64,000 nucleotides of DNA from NCBI RefSeq assembly GCF_002934265.1, contig NZ_PTIX01000018.1, positions 85,809 to 149,808 of the forward strand. The letters run 5' to 3'. Source of the stretch: Actinokineospora auranticolor. Its GTDB lineage: Bacteria > Actinomycetota > Actinomycetes > Mycobacteriales > Pseudonocardiaceae. Positions 26,663 through 35,758 of this stretch are shown here, in pieces. Every line of letters begins with the position of its first letter. Position 1 is the stretch's first letter. Both the position numbers and the translations under genes were made by a program. Below the pieces are notes generated by a model. The model was not told the DNA's origin, ran no database searches, and saw only the letters and a list, made by a program, of their open reading frames with translations.

Positions 26663-28741
26663 GTGCCCGTGACCAGTGAGACCTCCTTCCTGCGCCTACA
26701 GGCGCGGACGCAGCGCTTCACCCTCGGCACGCCGAGGGAGTTCCGGATCGCGCCCGACGGCAGCCACCTGCTGTTCCTGCGCGCCGCCTCCGGCGAGGAC
26801 CGCACCCACGTGTTGTGGAAGCAGGACCTCGCCACCGGCGGCGAGAGCAGGCTCGGCGACCCCGACACCCTGCTCGGTGGCGGCGCCGAGGAACTGCCCG
26901 CCGAGGAACGCGCCCGCCGCGAGCGCACCCGCGAGCAGGGCGGCGGCGTCACCGCCAACGCCACCGACGCCGCGGTCCGCGTCGCCGCCTTCGCGTTGTC
27001 CGGCCGCCTCTTCGTCGCCGACGCGCTCTCCGGCGAGGCCCGCGAGGTGGCCACGGTCACACCCATCATCGACCCGCGCCCCGACCCCACGGGCACCCGC
27101 GTCGCGTACGTCGCCGAGGGCGCGTTGCGGGTCGTCAACGTCGACGGCACCGACGACCGCGCCGTCGCCACCCCCGACGGCGCGGACCGCACCGCGGGCC
27201 TCGCCGAGTTCGTCGCCGCCGAGGAGATGGGCCGCTCCCGCGGCTACTGGTGGTCCCCCGACGGCACCCGCCTGCTCGTCGCGCACGTCGACAACAGCGA
27301 CGTCCAGCGCTGGTACATCGCCGACCCGGCGAACCCGGGCGCCGAGCCCAACGTCGTGGCCTACCCGGCCGCGGGCACCCCGAACTCGAAGGTCGCGCTC
27401 GCCGTGCACGGCGTCGACGGCAGCCGCGTCGACGTGGACTGGGACGGCGTCGACCTGCCGTACCTGGTCACCGCGCACTGGTCGACGGGCGGCAGGCCGC
27501 TCATCGCCGTCCAGTCCCGCGACCAGCGCACCCTCGAGATCCGCGCCCTCGACCCGGACACCGGCGCCACCGAGGTCCTGCACACCGACACCGACGAGCA
27601 CTGGGTCGAGATCCAGCCCGGCGTCCCCGCGTGGACCACGGGCGGCGAGCTGGTCCGCACCGAGGCCCGCGACGGCAGGTACCGGCTCGTCGTCGGCGAC
27701 ACCGTGGTCAGCGGCGACCTCCAGGTCCGCGCCGTGCTCGACGTGGCCGACGACGTCCTCTACTCGGCGTCCGCCGACGACCCCACCCAGGTGCACGTCC
27801 ACCTGGGCGACCAGCGCCTGTCCACAGTGGATGGCGTGCACACCGCCGCCCGCGCGGGCGACGTCGTCGTGCTGTCGTCGTGGTCGCTCGACTGGTTCGG
27901 CCCTCGAGTCACCGTGCTGCGCGGCGGCGAACAGGTCGGCGAGGTCGCCGCGCTCAACGTCGAGCCCCCGTTGGCCGTCAACGCGCGACTGCTGACGGTC
28001 GGCGAGCGCGGCCTGCGCGCCGCCCTGCTCTACCCCACGGGCCACGTCCCGGGCAGCGGCCCGCTCCCGGTGCTCATGGACCCGTACGGCGGCCCGCACG
28101 CCCAGCGCGTGCTGTCCACGCGCGGCACATTCCTCACCTCGCAGTGGCTGGCCGACCAGGGCTTCGCCGTCATCGTCGCCGACGGCCGCGGCACGCCCGG
28201 CCGCGGCCCGGAGTGGGACCGCGCCATTGCGGGCGACCCGGCCGAGGTCACCCTCGCCGACCAGATCGACGCCCTGCGCGCCGTCGCCGCCGAACACCCC
28301 GATGTCGACCTGACCCGCGTCGCGATCCGCGGCTGGTCCTACGGCGGTTACCTGTCGGCGCTGGCCGTGCTGCGCGCCCCCGAGGTCTTCCACGCGGCCA
28401 TCGCGGGTGCCCCGGTCACCGACTGGAGCCTCTACGACACGCACTACACCGAGCGCTACCTGGGCCACCCGGAGACGAACCCGGACGCCTACCGGCGCAA
28501 CTCGCTGATCGACGACGCCCCGAAGCTCGACCGGCCGCTGCTGATCATCCACGGCCTGGCCGACGACAACGTGGTGGTCGCGCACGCGCTCCGCCTGTCG
28601 AGCGCGTTGACCGCCGCGGGCAGGCCGCACGCCCTGCTACCCCTACCGGGTGTCACCCACATGACGCCGCAGACCGACGACGTGGCGGAGAACTTCATGC
28701 TCCTCCAGGTCCGCTGGCTCAAGTCCGCCTTGGGCGCCTGA
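26663..28741 (+). CDS. S9 family prolyl oligopeptidase (DPP-IV-like)
   Basis: 692 residues. An N-terminal beta-propeller (EFRIAPDGSHLLFLRAAS, GYWWSPDGTRLLVAHVD with DPP-IV-like AEFVAAEEMGRSRGYWW) is followed by the alpha/beta-hydrolase domain. The nucleophile lies in RGWSYGGYLS near residue 556, the Asp in GLADDNVV and the His in PGVTHMT. EEMGRS suggests the dipeptidyl-peptidase subclass that needs a free N-terminus. No signal peptide, so cytoplasmic. Start GTG 26663 or GTG 26669. Confidence 0.95.
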   Translation: MPVTSETSFLRLQARTQRFTLGTPREFRIAPDGSHLLFLRAASGEDRTHVLWKQDLATGGESRLGDPDTLLGGGAEELPAEERARRERTREQGGGVTANATDAAVRVAAFALSGRLFVADALSGEAREVATVTPIIDPRPDPTGTRVAYVAEGALRVVNVDGTDDRAVATPDGADRTAGLAEFVAAEEMGRSRGYWWSPDGTRLLVAHVDNSDVQRWYIADPANPGAEPNVVAYPAAGTPNSKVALAVHGVDGSRVDVDWDGVDLPYLVTAHWSTGGRPLIAVQSRDQRTLEIRALDPDTGATEVLHTDTDEHWVEIQPGVPAWTTGGELVRTEARDGRYRLVVGDTVVSGDLQVRAVLDVADDVLYSASADDPTQVHVHLGDQRLSTVDGVHTAARAGDVVVLSSWSLDWFGPRVTVLRGGEQVGEVAALNVEPPLAVNARLLTVGERGLRAALLYPTGHVPGSGPLPVLMDPYGGPHAQRVLSTRGTFLTSQWLADQGFAVIVADGRGTPGRGPEWDRAIAGDPAEVTLADQIDALRAVAAEHPDVDLTRVAIRGWSYGGYLSALAVLRAPEVFHAAIAGAPVTDWSLYDTHYTERYLGHPETNPDAYRRNSLIDDAPKLDRPLLIIHGLADDNVVVAHALRLSSALTAAGRPHALLPLPGVTHMTPQTDDVAENFMLLQVRWLKSALGA

Positions 28742-28748
28742 GACGACA

Positions 28749-28785
28749 ACGCGTCCGCCTCACCTGTTCGGTGGGGCGGACGCGT
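28749..28785 (+). terminator. Terminator of the S9 peptidase gene
   Basis: ACGCGTCCGCCTCAC (28749-28763) pairs with GTGGGGCGGACGCGT (28771-28785) with one G-U-type pair and a 7-nt loop, starting 8 bp after the stop codon. Confidence 0.8.
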
Positions 28786-29196
28786 CTCTCCAGCGACCTC
28801 GCGCGGATCGCCGCCCGGCGGAATGGGCCGAGTTCGGCGGGAACTCGGCTGCGTTCGCGGCGGTGCCCCGCGTGATCGCCGATCGGCGATTCGGTCCGAG
28901 CGGCGCGCCTACCTGCGTGATCCCTACCCGGCACCGAGGCGGTCAGGTGTCGCGCGACCTGCCGCGACGCGCCCCTGGTAGGTCAGGCGAGGGCCCGTGC
29001 CAAGTCCTACGCGCGGTGTTCGAACAACTACCGGCAACCCGCGTCGAGTCGTCCGTGCCGAGTTGTTCCCGCCCTCGCGGTGTGGATCATGCGCGAACGC
29101 GACAGCGGTCCCGGGTTTCCACTCGCCGTGACAAGACTCGGTCACGGCCACCCGTTCGTGTGGACGTACAGCCCGGTCGCGCCGTCCGGATTGGAC

Positions 29197-29233
29197 GCCC
29201 GGACGTGCGGAACCACCCACCGTCCGGGCTTTT
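29197..29233 (+). terminator. Orphan Rho-independent-type terminator
   Basis: GCCCGGACG (29197-29205) pairs perfectly with CGTCCGGGC (29221-29229), followed directly by TTTT. It is about 455 bp past the stop of the nearest upstream gene and 100 bp before the iron box. Confidence 0.6.
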
Positions 29234-29332
29234 GACCTGCCCGGACCCTGGCGCGGAGCGCGCGAGCCAAGCAAGATCCCAAGTATGGACAGGTGTCGCT
29301 CGACCGTGGGAGGTGATCGCCGGCTATCTTAG

Positions 29333-29351
29333 TAAGGATAGGCAAACCTAA
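29333..29351 (+). promoter_or_regulatory. IdeR/DmdR1-type iron box
   Basis: TAAGGATAGGCAAACCTAA matches the actinobacterial iron-box consensus TWAGGTWAGSCTWACCTWA at 17 of 19 positions. It sits immediately upstream of the start of the desA-like gene, so an iron-loaded DtxR/IdeR repressor would block the operon when iron is plentiful. Confidence 0.9.
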
Positions 29352-29365
29352 GAAGGGATGGTCTG

Positions 29366-30805
29366 GTGCGGGCTAACGGCCTCGACTGGGTTCCGCGAGT
29401 GCGGGAGACCCCCGCCGCCGCGTTGGCGGGGAGCGAGACGGTGGGGGAGCTGGTCACCGTCGCGCTCGCCGCCCTGGCCGAGGGGGTCCGCGACCGCGGC
29501 GGCCCCATCCCCGCGGGCGGCCCGACCGCCGCGGACGCGGCCATCGCCGACCTGCCCGCACTGCCCGTCGAGGGCATCGGCGCCGAAGCTGCCATCGCCG
29601 AGCTGAGCGCGATCCTGGCCGCGGGCTCCGCCGACCCGGTCGACCCCTGGTGCGCCGCCCACCTGCACTGCCCGCCGCTGGCCGTCGCCGCCGCCGCGGA
29701 TCTGGTGGCCAGCGTCCTCAACCCGTCCATGGACTCCTGGGACCAGGCCCCCGCCGCCAGCGCCATCGAACGCGCGCTCGCCGACGACCTCGCCCGCCTG
29801 GCGTACCCGTCCGCCGACCGGCCCGACGCGCTGATCACCAGCGGCGGCACCGAGTCCAACCTGACCGCCCTCCTGCTGGCTCGCGAGACCCTCGGCGCCG
29901 ACACCGTCGTCGTCAGCGGTGACAACGCCCACCACAGCGTCGCCCGCGCCGCCTGGCTCCTCGGCCTGCCCAAACCCGTCCCGGTCGCGACCACCGACGA
30001 CCGCATCGACCTCGGTGCGCTCGCCGCCACCCTCGCCGAACTGCGCCGACCCGCCGTCGTAGTGGCCACCGCGGGCACCACCAACTCGGGCGCCATCGAC
30101 CCGCTCACCGAGATCGCCGACCTCACCCGCGCCGCGGGCGCCTGGCTGCACGTCGACGCCGCGTACGGCGGCGCCCTCCTCTTCAGCCGCCACCGCGCGC
30201 TCGCCGTCAAGGGACTCGACCGGGCCGACTCCATCGCCCTCGACCTGCACAAACTCGGGTGGCAGCCGATCGCCGCGGGCATCCTCGTCTGCCGCGACCG
30301 CTCCCTCACCGCGCTCCTGGACACCAACGCCGACTACCTCAACGCCGTCGACGACACCGAGGCCGGGCTCCCCGACCTGCTCGGCCGCTCCCTGCGCACC
30401 TCCCGCCGCCCGGACGCCTTCAAGATCGTCGTCACCACCCGCGCCCTCGGCACATCGGGCCTGGGCCTGCTCGTCGACCGCTGCTGCGAGAACGCCGCCG
30501 CCGTCGCGCGCGCCGTCGCCGACCACCCCGCACTACGACTCTGGGCAGCGCCCTCTCTCTCGACAGTCCTGCTTCGCCCCACCGCCGCGGACGACCTCCC
30601 TCCCGAAGAGGGCGACGAACTGGTCGCCGCGGTCCGCCGTGCCCTCCTCGACGACGGCGCCGCCGTGCTCGGTAGGGCAACCCTGCGCACCCCGACCGGT
30701 ACCGCGTTGTGGCTCAAACTGACTCTCTTGCACCCACACGCCACCCCGGCCGACTACCTGCCCCTGCTGGATCTGGTCGCGGAAAAGGCGGACCGGTGCC
30801 GCTAG
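29366..30805 (+). CDS. desA: PLP-dependent decarboxylase, DesA-like (lysine/diamino acid)
   Basis: 479 residues, a group II PLP decarboxylase. The PLP region is visible: ITSGGTESNLTALLLARE, SGDNAHHSVARA, AWLHVDAAYGGALLF and the Schiff-base lysine in SIALDLHKLGWQP. In desferrioxamine pathways DesA turns lysine into cadaverine; diaminobutyrate or ornithine are other possible substrates. GTG 29366 with AAGAAGGGA upstream, just after the iron box. The stop overlaps the desB-like gene by 10 bp. First gene of the siderophore operon. Confidence 0.9.
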   Translation: MRANGLDWVPRVRETPAAALAGSETVGELVTVALAALAEGVRDRGGPIPAGGPTAADAAIADLPALPVEGIGAEAAIAELSAILAAGSADPVDPWCAAHLHCPPLAVAAAADLVASVLNPSMDSWDQAPAASAIERALADDLARLAYPSADRPDALITSGGTESNLTALLLARETLGADTVVVSGDNAHHSVARAAWLLGLPKPVPVATTDDRIDLGALAATLAELRRPAVVVATAGTTNSGAIDPLTEIADLTRAAGAWLHVDAAYGGALLFSRHRALAVKGLDRADSIALDLHKLGWQPIAAGILVCRDRSLTALLDTNADYLNAVDDTEAGLPDLLGRSLRTSRRPDAFKIVVTTRALGTSGLGLLVDRCCENAAAVARAVADHPALRLWAAPSLSTVLLRPTAADDLPPEEGDELVAAVRRALLDDGAAVLGRATLRTPTGTALWLKLTLLHPHATPADYLPLLDLVAEKADRCR

Positions 30806-32064
30806 ACCTCGTCGGGGTCGGCATCGGCCCGTTCAACCTGTCGCTCGCGGCGCTCGCGTCGCGGGTCGACGGTTTCCGCGCGCGGTTCCTCGACCGCCGC
30901 CCCGACTTCCGCTGGCACCCCGGTCTGCTCATCGACGGCACCACCCTGCAGGTGCCGTTCCTCGCCGACCTGGTCACCCTCGTGGACCCCACCAACCCCC
31001 TGTCGTTCCTCAACTACCTACGCCACCGCGACCGCCTCTTCCCCTTCTACTTCACCGAGCGCTTCCACATCCCCCGCGCCGAGTACGACGACTACTGCCG
31101 CTGGGCGGCTGAACGCCTTCCGTCGTGCGCCTTCGGGCAGGAGGTAGTCGCCGTGGAGTGGTCGGCCGACGAGGAGCTCTTCGAGGTCACCACCCAGAAC
31201 GACACCCTCTTAACGCACAACGTCGTCATCGGTATCGGCACCGAACCGGTCTTACCGGCGCCCTTGGCCGAAGTGGCCCACCACTCGGCGGACTACCTCA
31301 CCGTGCGAGACGAGCTCCTAGGGCTAGACGACGTCACCGTGGTCGGGTCAGGCCAATCAGGCGCGGAGGTCTTCCTCGACCTCTTACGCAGACGCGGCGG
31401 TGGGCTTCGCTGGCTCACCCGCACCCCCGCCTTCGCGCCCATGGAGTACTCCAAACTCGGGCTCGAACACTTCACCCCCGACTACACCCGCTACTTCCAC
31501 ACCCTCCCCGAACCCACCCGCGACGCCCTGGTCCCCGCCCAGTGGCAGCTCTACAAGGCCATCAGCGCCGACACCCTCGCCGAGATCCACGACGAGCTCT
31601 ACCGGCGCACCGTCGGCGGCGGCTGGCCCGACGTCACCCTCACCCCCGGCATCGAGGTCACCTCCGCCCGCCGCGCGGACGGCCGCGTCGACCTCGACCT
31701 GCGCCACACCCACCAAGGCGCGACGGCCACCGCCCGCACCGACGCCGTCGTCTGCGCCACCGGCTACGCCGAACGCGACCTCCACGCCCTCCTCGGCCCG
31801 CTCCTCGGCCCCCGCGACCACGCGGGCCGCCACACCGTCGACGCCGAGTTCCGCGTCGGCCTGCGGCCCGACATCACCGGCGCGGTGTACGCGCAGAACG
31901 CCGAGCGGCACACGCACGGCGTCGGCGCCCCCGACCTCGGCCTCGCCGCCTGGCGCGCGGCGACCATCCTCAACGCCGTGTGCGGGCGGGCGGTCCACCC
32001 GCTGCCCGAGCGCACCGCGTTCACGACGTTCGGATTGGCGACACAGCGATGGAGGGCGACGTGA
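30796..32064 (+). CDS. desB: Lysine/diamine N-hydroxylase, DesB-like
   Basis: 422 residues, an FAD/NADPH N-hydroxylating monooxygenase of the IucD/SidA/PvdA type. FAD site VGVGIGPFNLSLAAL at the start, substrate segment FRWHPGLLIDGTTLQVPFL, NADPH site VTVVGSGQSGAEVFLDLL, and the C-terminal ATGYAERDL motif. It would hydroxylate the amine made by the DesA-like enzyme. GTG 30796 follows GGAAAAGG by seven bases. Odd: three TTA leucine codons (31210, 31252, 31384) and two CTA codons (31318, 31324) cluster in about 60 codons, unlike the neighbouring sequence. Confidence 0.92.
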   Translation: MPLDLVGVGIGPFNLSLAALASRVDGFRARFLDRRPDFRWHPGLLIDGTTLQVPFLADLVTLVDPTNPLSFLNYLRHRDRLFPFYFTERFHIPRAEYDDYCRWAAERLPSCAFGQEVVAVEWSADEELFEVTTQNDTLLTHNVVIGIGTEPVLPAPLAEVAHHSADYLTVRDELLGLDDVTVVGSGQSGAEVFLDLLRRRGGGLRWLTRTPAFAPMEYSKLGLEHFTPDYTRYFHTLPEPTRDALVPAQWQLYKAISADTLAEIHDELYRRTVGGGWPDVTLTPGIEVTSARRADGRVDLDLRHTHQGATATARTDAVVCATGYAERDLHALLGPLLGPRDHAGRHTVDAEFRVGLRPDITGAVYAQNAERHTHGVGAPDLGLAAWRAATILNAVCGRAVHPLPERTAFTTFGLATQRWRAT

Positions 32065-33803
32065 CGACCGCATGGCGGGACGCCGGTGCGCTGGTGGTGC
32101 ACAAGATGCTCGGCGAGCTGAGCTACGAGGGCCTGTTGCGGCCCGAACCGGAGGGCGACGGCGCCTGGCGGCTGGAACTGGTGGGCGGGGCGGTCTACCG
32201 GTTCACCGCGCGGCGCGGCGCCTTCGACTCCTGGGCCGTGCGCGCGGGCAGCGCGACCCGCGACGGCGAACCGGCCGACGACCCGCGCACCCTGGTCGTC
32301 GACGCCCGCACCGAACTGGGCCTCACCGGCCTGCGGCTGGCCGACGTGCTCGCCGAGCTCACCGCGACCGTCACCAACGAGGCCGCCCGGCTCGCCGACG
32401 CCCCGACCGCCGCCGAGCTGTCCAAAATGGACTACGACGAGGCGGACGGGCACCTCACCGGCCACCCCCGGCTCGTGCTCAACAAGGGCCGGGTCGGCTT
32501 CTCCGCCCACGACCGCGCCCGGTACGCGCCGGAATCGGGCGCCGGGTTCGCGCTGCCGTGGATCGCGGTGCACCGCGACCACGCGAGCTTCCGCTGCGTG
32601 TCCACGCTGACCGAGGAGAAGCTGCTGGTCGGCGAACTGGGCGCGGCCAAGCTGGCCGCGTTCCGGGCGAAGCTGACCGACCCGGCGAGCTACGTGCTGA
32701 TGCCCGTGCACCCGTGGCAGCTCGACGAGGTCGTGGGCACCCTGTACGCCAGGGAACTGGCCACCGGCGTCGTCGTGCCGGTGGGGGAGAGCACGGACCG
32801 CTACCGTCCACACCAGACCGTCCGGACCCTGGCCAACGCCTCCCACCCGACCCGCTACGACGTGAAGACCGCGCTGTCGGTGCGCAACACCCTGGTGTAC
32901 CGGGGACTGGCGTCGGCGGCGACCCTGGCCGCGCCCGAGGTGACGACCTGGCTGCGGGCCGTCTACCAGAGCGACGAGCTGCTGCGCGACCGCTACCGCT
33001 TCGACCTGCTCGGCGAGATCGCCAGCGTCTCGGTGCGCCACCCCCTGCTCGGCGCCATCGAGGAACTGCCCTACCGCTTCCACGAGACACTCGGCGCCCT
33101 GTGGCGCGAACCCATCCGAACCCGCCTCGCCGACGGCGAACAGGCCATCTCCTTCGCCGCCCTGCCCTACCGCGGCACCGACGGCTCCGTGCTGGCCCAC
33201 CTCGTCAGCTCCTCCGGCATGTCCACTGAGGACTGGACGCGGCGGTTGCTGGACCTGCTCCTCACCCCGCTGCTGCACTGGCTGCTCGCCCACGGCGTCG
33301 GCTTCTGCCCGCACGGCCAGAACCTCATCCTGGTCACCGACCAGCGCGGCAGACCCAAGCACGTCGCCATCAAGGACTTCGCCCAGGGCGTCGACCTGCT
33401 CGACGAACCCGTGCCCGCCTACGACCTGCTCGGCCCCGCCGCGCGCGCCGACATGCTGCGCTGGCCGCCGCACCTGCTCGCGCAGTCCCTGTTCAGCTCC
33501 GTCTTCGCGGGCCAACTCCGGTTCCTGGCGGAGATCCTGGACGACGAACTCGGCTTCCCGCGCCCCCGCCTGTGGACCCTGGTCCGCGAGGTCGTCTCCG
33601 CCTACCGCGACGCGCACCCGGAAACCGCCGCCCGCTTCGACGCCTGCGCACTGTTCGCCCCCGAGGTCGAACGCGTCTGCCTCAACCGCGAACACCTCGC
33701 GGGCCAGGGATTCGACAAGGTCGAACGCGACGACGAGTTCGACGTGCGCTTCGGCCGCGCCTCGAACCCGCTCGCCGCGCCCGACCCGGAAGGTGCCTGG
33801 TGA
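32061..33803 (+). CDS. desD: IucA/IucC (NIS) siderophore synthetase, DesD-like
   Basis: 580 residues, an ATP-dependent NRPS-independent siderophore synthetase that joins carboxyl and hydroxylamine groups. Family motifs: GHPRLVLNKGRVGFS (ATP loop, residues about 140), MPVHPWQLDEVV, ANASHPTRYDVKTALSVRNT, and the C-terminal HGVGFCPHGQNLILV with IKDFAQGVDLLDE. The GTG at 32061 overlaps the desB stop (GTGA) and has GGAGGG before it; ATG 32049 is less likely. Length fits DesD without any fused acyltransferase. Confidence 0.93.
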   Translation: MTTAWRDAGALVVHKMLGELSYEGLLRPEPEGDGAWRLELVGGAVYRFTARRGAFDSWAVRAGSATRDGEPADDPRTLVVDARTELGLTGLRLADVLAELTATVTNEAARLADAPTAAELSKMDYDEADGHLTGHPRLVLNKGRVGFSAHDRARYAPESGAGFALPWIAVHRDHASFRCVSTLTEEKLLVGELGAAKLAAFRAKLTDPASYVLMPVHPWQLDEVVGTLYARELATGVVVPVGESTDRYRPHQTVRTLANASHPTRYDVKTALSVRNTLVYRGLASAATLAAPEVTTWLRAVYQSDELLRDRYRFDLLGEIASVSVRHPLLGAIEELPYRFHETLGALWREPIRTRLADGEQAISFAALPYRGTDGSVLAHLVSSSGMSTEDWTRRLLDLLLTPLLHWLLAHGVGFCPHGQNLILVTDQRGRPKHVAIKDFAQGVDLLDEPVPAYDLLGPAARADMLRWPPHLLAQSLFSSVFAGQLRFLAEILDDELGFPRPRLWTLVREVVSAYRDAHPETAARFDACALFAPEVERVCLNREHLAGQGFDKVERDDEFDVRFGRASNPLAAPDPEGAW

Positions 33804-35155
33804 CCGCCATCGACCACGCGCGACCAGTGGGCCCGCGCACCCTCGCCGCGCGGGCCCAGGCCGCGACTTCGCTGTCGGGCGCCCTGCGCGGCGCCGTCGC
33901 CAAGGGCGAGGTCCGGCGCGTGGTGTGCCTCGTGCCGGACCCGCACGCCCGGTTCGCCGCGGTGGAACTGGACGCGAACTTCTTCGTGGACACCGTCCTG
34001 TCGACCGGCTACGGCATGTGCTCGTACGTCCTCGGCTGGAACCCGGAACGCGAAGCCGTCAACGCCCCCGCCGTGGACCAGTTCCTCGGCGGCTACGGCG
34101 ACCTCCGCCTCCGCCCCGACCTGGCCACCCTCACCCCCGACGGCCCCACCCGCTGGCAGGTCGTCTGCGACGTCGAGTGGCCGGACGGCAGACCCGTGCC
34201 CGAGGCCCCGCGCACGACGCTGCGAGACCAGTTGGTGGCAGCCGAGAAGCACGACCTCGTGCCCTCCATCGGCATCGAGCACGAGGTCACCTTCACCCGC
34301 CCCGACGGCACCCCCCTGACCACCGCGGGCCTCGACTACGCCGTCGGGGCCCTGTCGCCCCTGTCCGGTCTGCTGGCCGACGTCCACACCGCCGTCGACA
34401 CCCTCGGCCTCGGCGTGGAATCCGCCCGCGGCGAGTGCCACCCCGGGCAGTACGAGGTAGTCCAGCGCCACCGCGACGCCCTGGCCGCCTGCGACGACGC
34501 CATGCTCCACCAGCTGGTCATCCGCCGAACCGCCGCCGCACACGGCCTCCGGGCGGGCTACCTGGCGTCCGAAGCCCCCGGCACCGGCGGCTCCTGCCAC
34601 GTCCACCTGTCCATTTCGGACCCATCGGGCGTCTCCCAGGTCCCCGGCGACCGCCCCGGCCAACTCTCCACCGTCTTCGGCCACTTCCTCGCGGGCATCC
34701 TCCGCGCGGCCCCCGACCTGACCGCGTTCTGGGCCCCCACCTGGAACTCCTACGTCCGACTGCGCACCGGCCCCTTCTCCCCGAGGTCGGTGCGCTGGGC
34801 CGTCGACGACCGCACGGCCGCCATCCGCATCACCGGCTACGGCCCGTCCCTGCGGATGGAGGCCCGGTTCGCGGGCGCCGACGCCCAGCCGCACCTCGTC
34901 GTGGCGGCCCTGCTGGCCTCCGGCCTCTCCGGCGTGGAGGAGCGGCTACCGCTGCCCGCCGAGAACAAGCAAACCGGTGACCTCGCCAGAACCCCTTGGG
35001 AGGCCTTGAACCGCCTCACCACGTCGAAGCTCCCCACCGCCCTCCTGGGCGAGGCCGTCGTCGACCACCGCGCCGCCTTCCTGGGCGAGGAACTCGACTG
35101 GGGCCTGGATCAGGTAACCGAATCCCACCGCACCCGCTCAGACCTGCGCGCGTGA
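33800..35155 (+). CDS. Glutamine-synthetase-like amine ligase in siderophore operon
   Basis: 451 residues of the glutamine synthetase fold. Conserved GS residues are retained: GIEHEVTF (metal-binding glutamates), ESARGECHPGQYEV, CHVHLSI, TWNSYVRLR, and the late IRITGYGPSLRMEARFAGAD. The N-terminal domain is shorter and different from GlnA, as in GlnA3/PuuA-type gamma-glutamylpolyamine synthetases. It begins at GTG 33800, overlapping the NIS synthetase stop by 4 bp. Inference: it glutamylates or otherwise amidates the amine intermediate or product of this siderophore pathway, taking a place where DesC would be expected. Detoxifying spare cadaverine is an alternative. Confidence 0.85.
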   Translation: MTAIDHARPVGPRTLAARAQAATSLSGALRGAVAKGEVRRVVCLVPDPHARFAAVELDANFFVDTVLSTGYGMCSYVLGWNPEREAVNAPAVDQFLGGYGDLRLRPDLATLTPDGPTRWQVVCDVEWPDGRPVPEAPRTTLRDQLVAAEKHDLVPSIGIEHEVTFTRPDGTPLTTAGLDYAVGALSPLSGLLADVHTAVDTLGLGVESARGECHPGQYEVVQRHRDALAACDDAMLHQLVIRRTAAAHGLRAGYLASEAPGTGGSCHVHLSISDPSGVSQVPGDRPGQLSTVFGHFLAGILRAAPDLTAFWAPTWNSYVRLRTGPFSPRSVRWAVDDRTAAIRITGYGPSLRMEARFAGADAQPHLVVAALLASGLSGVEERLPLPAENKQTGDLARTPWEALNRLTTSKLPTALLGEAVVDHRAAFLGEELDWGLDQVTESHRTRSDLRA

Positions 35156-35506
35156 CCCAACCCGGTGCAAAGTCCCATCCACGTCGACGAACGCGAACTC
35201 CCGCAACCCGTAGTCGGTGTCCTGGGGCGCCGTCAACCGCCCCTCGACCCCGGAACCCGCCCACTCGGCGTGCACCGCGTCGGCATCCGAGACATAGAGG
35301 TAGACGGCGGACGCGGTGCTCTTCGGATCGTGCTCCGCCCACTCGGTCAAATGCAGCGAAACCTTTCCCCGCCGCACAAACCCGTACCTGGCCCCACCGG
35401 TGTAGGCGTCGGCCTCGAACCCCAACGCCCGATACCGCGCCAGCGCCGCGTCCAAGTCCACCACGGGCACAATCGGGGCGATCTCCTCGAACCCAACCTC
35501 GGACAT
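35138..35506 (-). CDS. VOC-family protein (glyoxalase/bleomycin-resistance type)
   Basis: 122 residues with two beta-alpha-beta-beta-beta repeats: EIAPIVPVVDLDAALARYRA, then KVSLHLTEWAEHDP, and LYVSDADAVHAEW with LREFAFVDVDGTLHRVG. Metal-ligand-type His and Glu are visible (SLHLTEW, REFAFVD). The order resembles bleomycin-resistance-like binding proteins. The ATG at 35506 gives the family length. It overlaps the GS-like gene by 18 bp tail to tail, so is not in its operon. Confidence 0.88.
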   Translation of the reverse strand: MSEVGFEEIAPIVPVVDLDAALARYRALGFEADAYTGGARYGFVRRGKVSLHLTEWAEHDPKSTASAVYLYVSDADAVHAEWAGSGVEGRLTAPQDTDYGLREFAFVDVDGTLHRVGSRAQV

Positions 35507-35758
35507 CCAACCTCCCAGCCAACTCGCCGACCTGCACCTGCTCTGCCGCGGCGGGGTCTTGCCCGACAAGTTTGACCCGAGCGCGAATCGGCCACCCGCG
35601 CCCGGTACGCAAGATCGCGAGTTATCCCCATCCCCGCATCCCATCCACCGCCCGCCAAATCGGCTTCCAAACCCCTGACCAGCGCCGATAGGATGGCATC
35701 AAGGGCCTGCCCCCAGGGCGGGAGGGGCGTGCCCCGGGGGATCTTGTGGGAAGCGGGA

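Larger units (their letters stand above)
28742..29332. other. Gene-free interval upstream of siderophore operon
   Basis: About 590 bp that starts with the S9 peptidase terminator and contains a second terminator-like hairpin at 29197-29233. Between them no reading frame looks like a known protein. A short untranslated RNA ending at the second hairpin is possible. Confidence 0.5.

Noticed and set aside
26696..28630. 644-residue minus-strand frame opposite the S9 peptidase
   Set aside because: A shadow frame of the high-GC sense gene; its translation is Arg/Gly/Val-rich without motifs.
29023..29036. GTTCGAAC word as a LexA box
   Set aside because: The spacing between half-sites is wrong for the CGAAC-N4-GTTCG pattern.
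30709..32064. Longer frame for the desB-like gene starting inside the decarboxylase gene
   Set aside because: The family N-terminus and a GGAAAAGG signal point to GTG 30796; the extra residues are low complexity.
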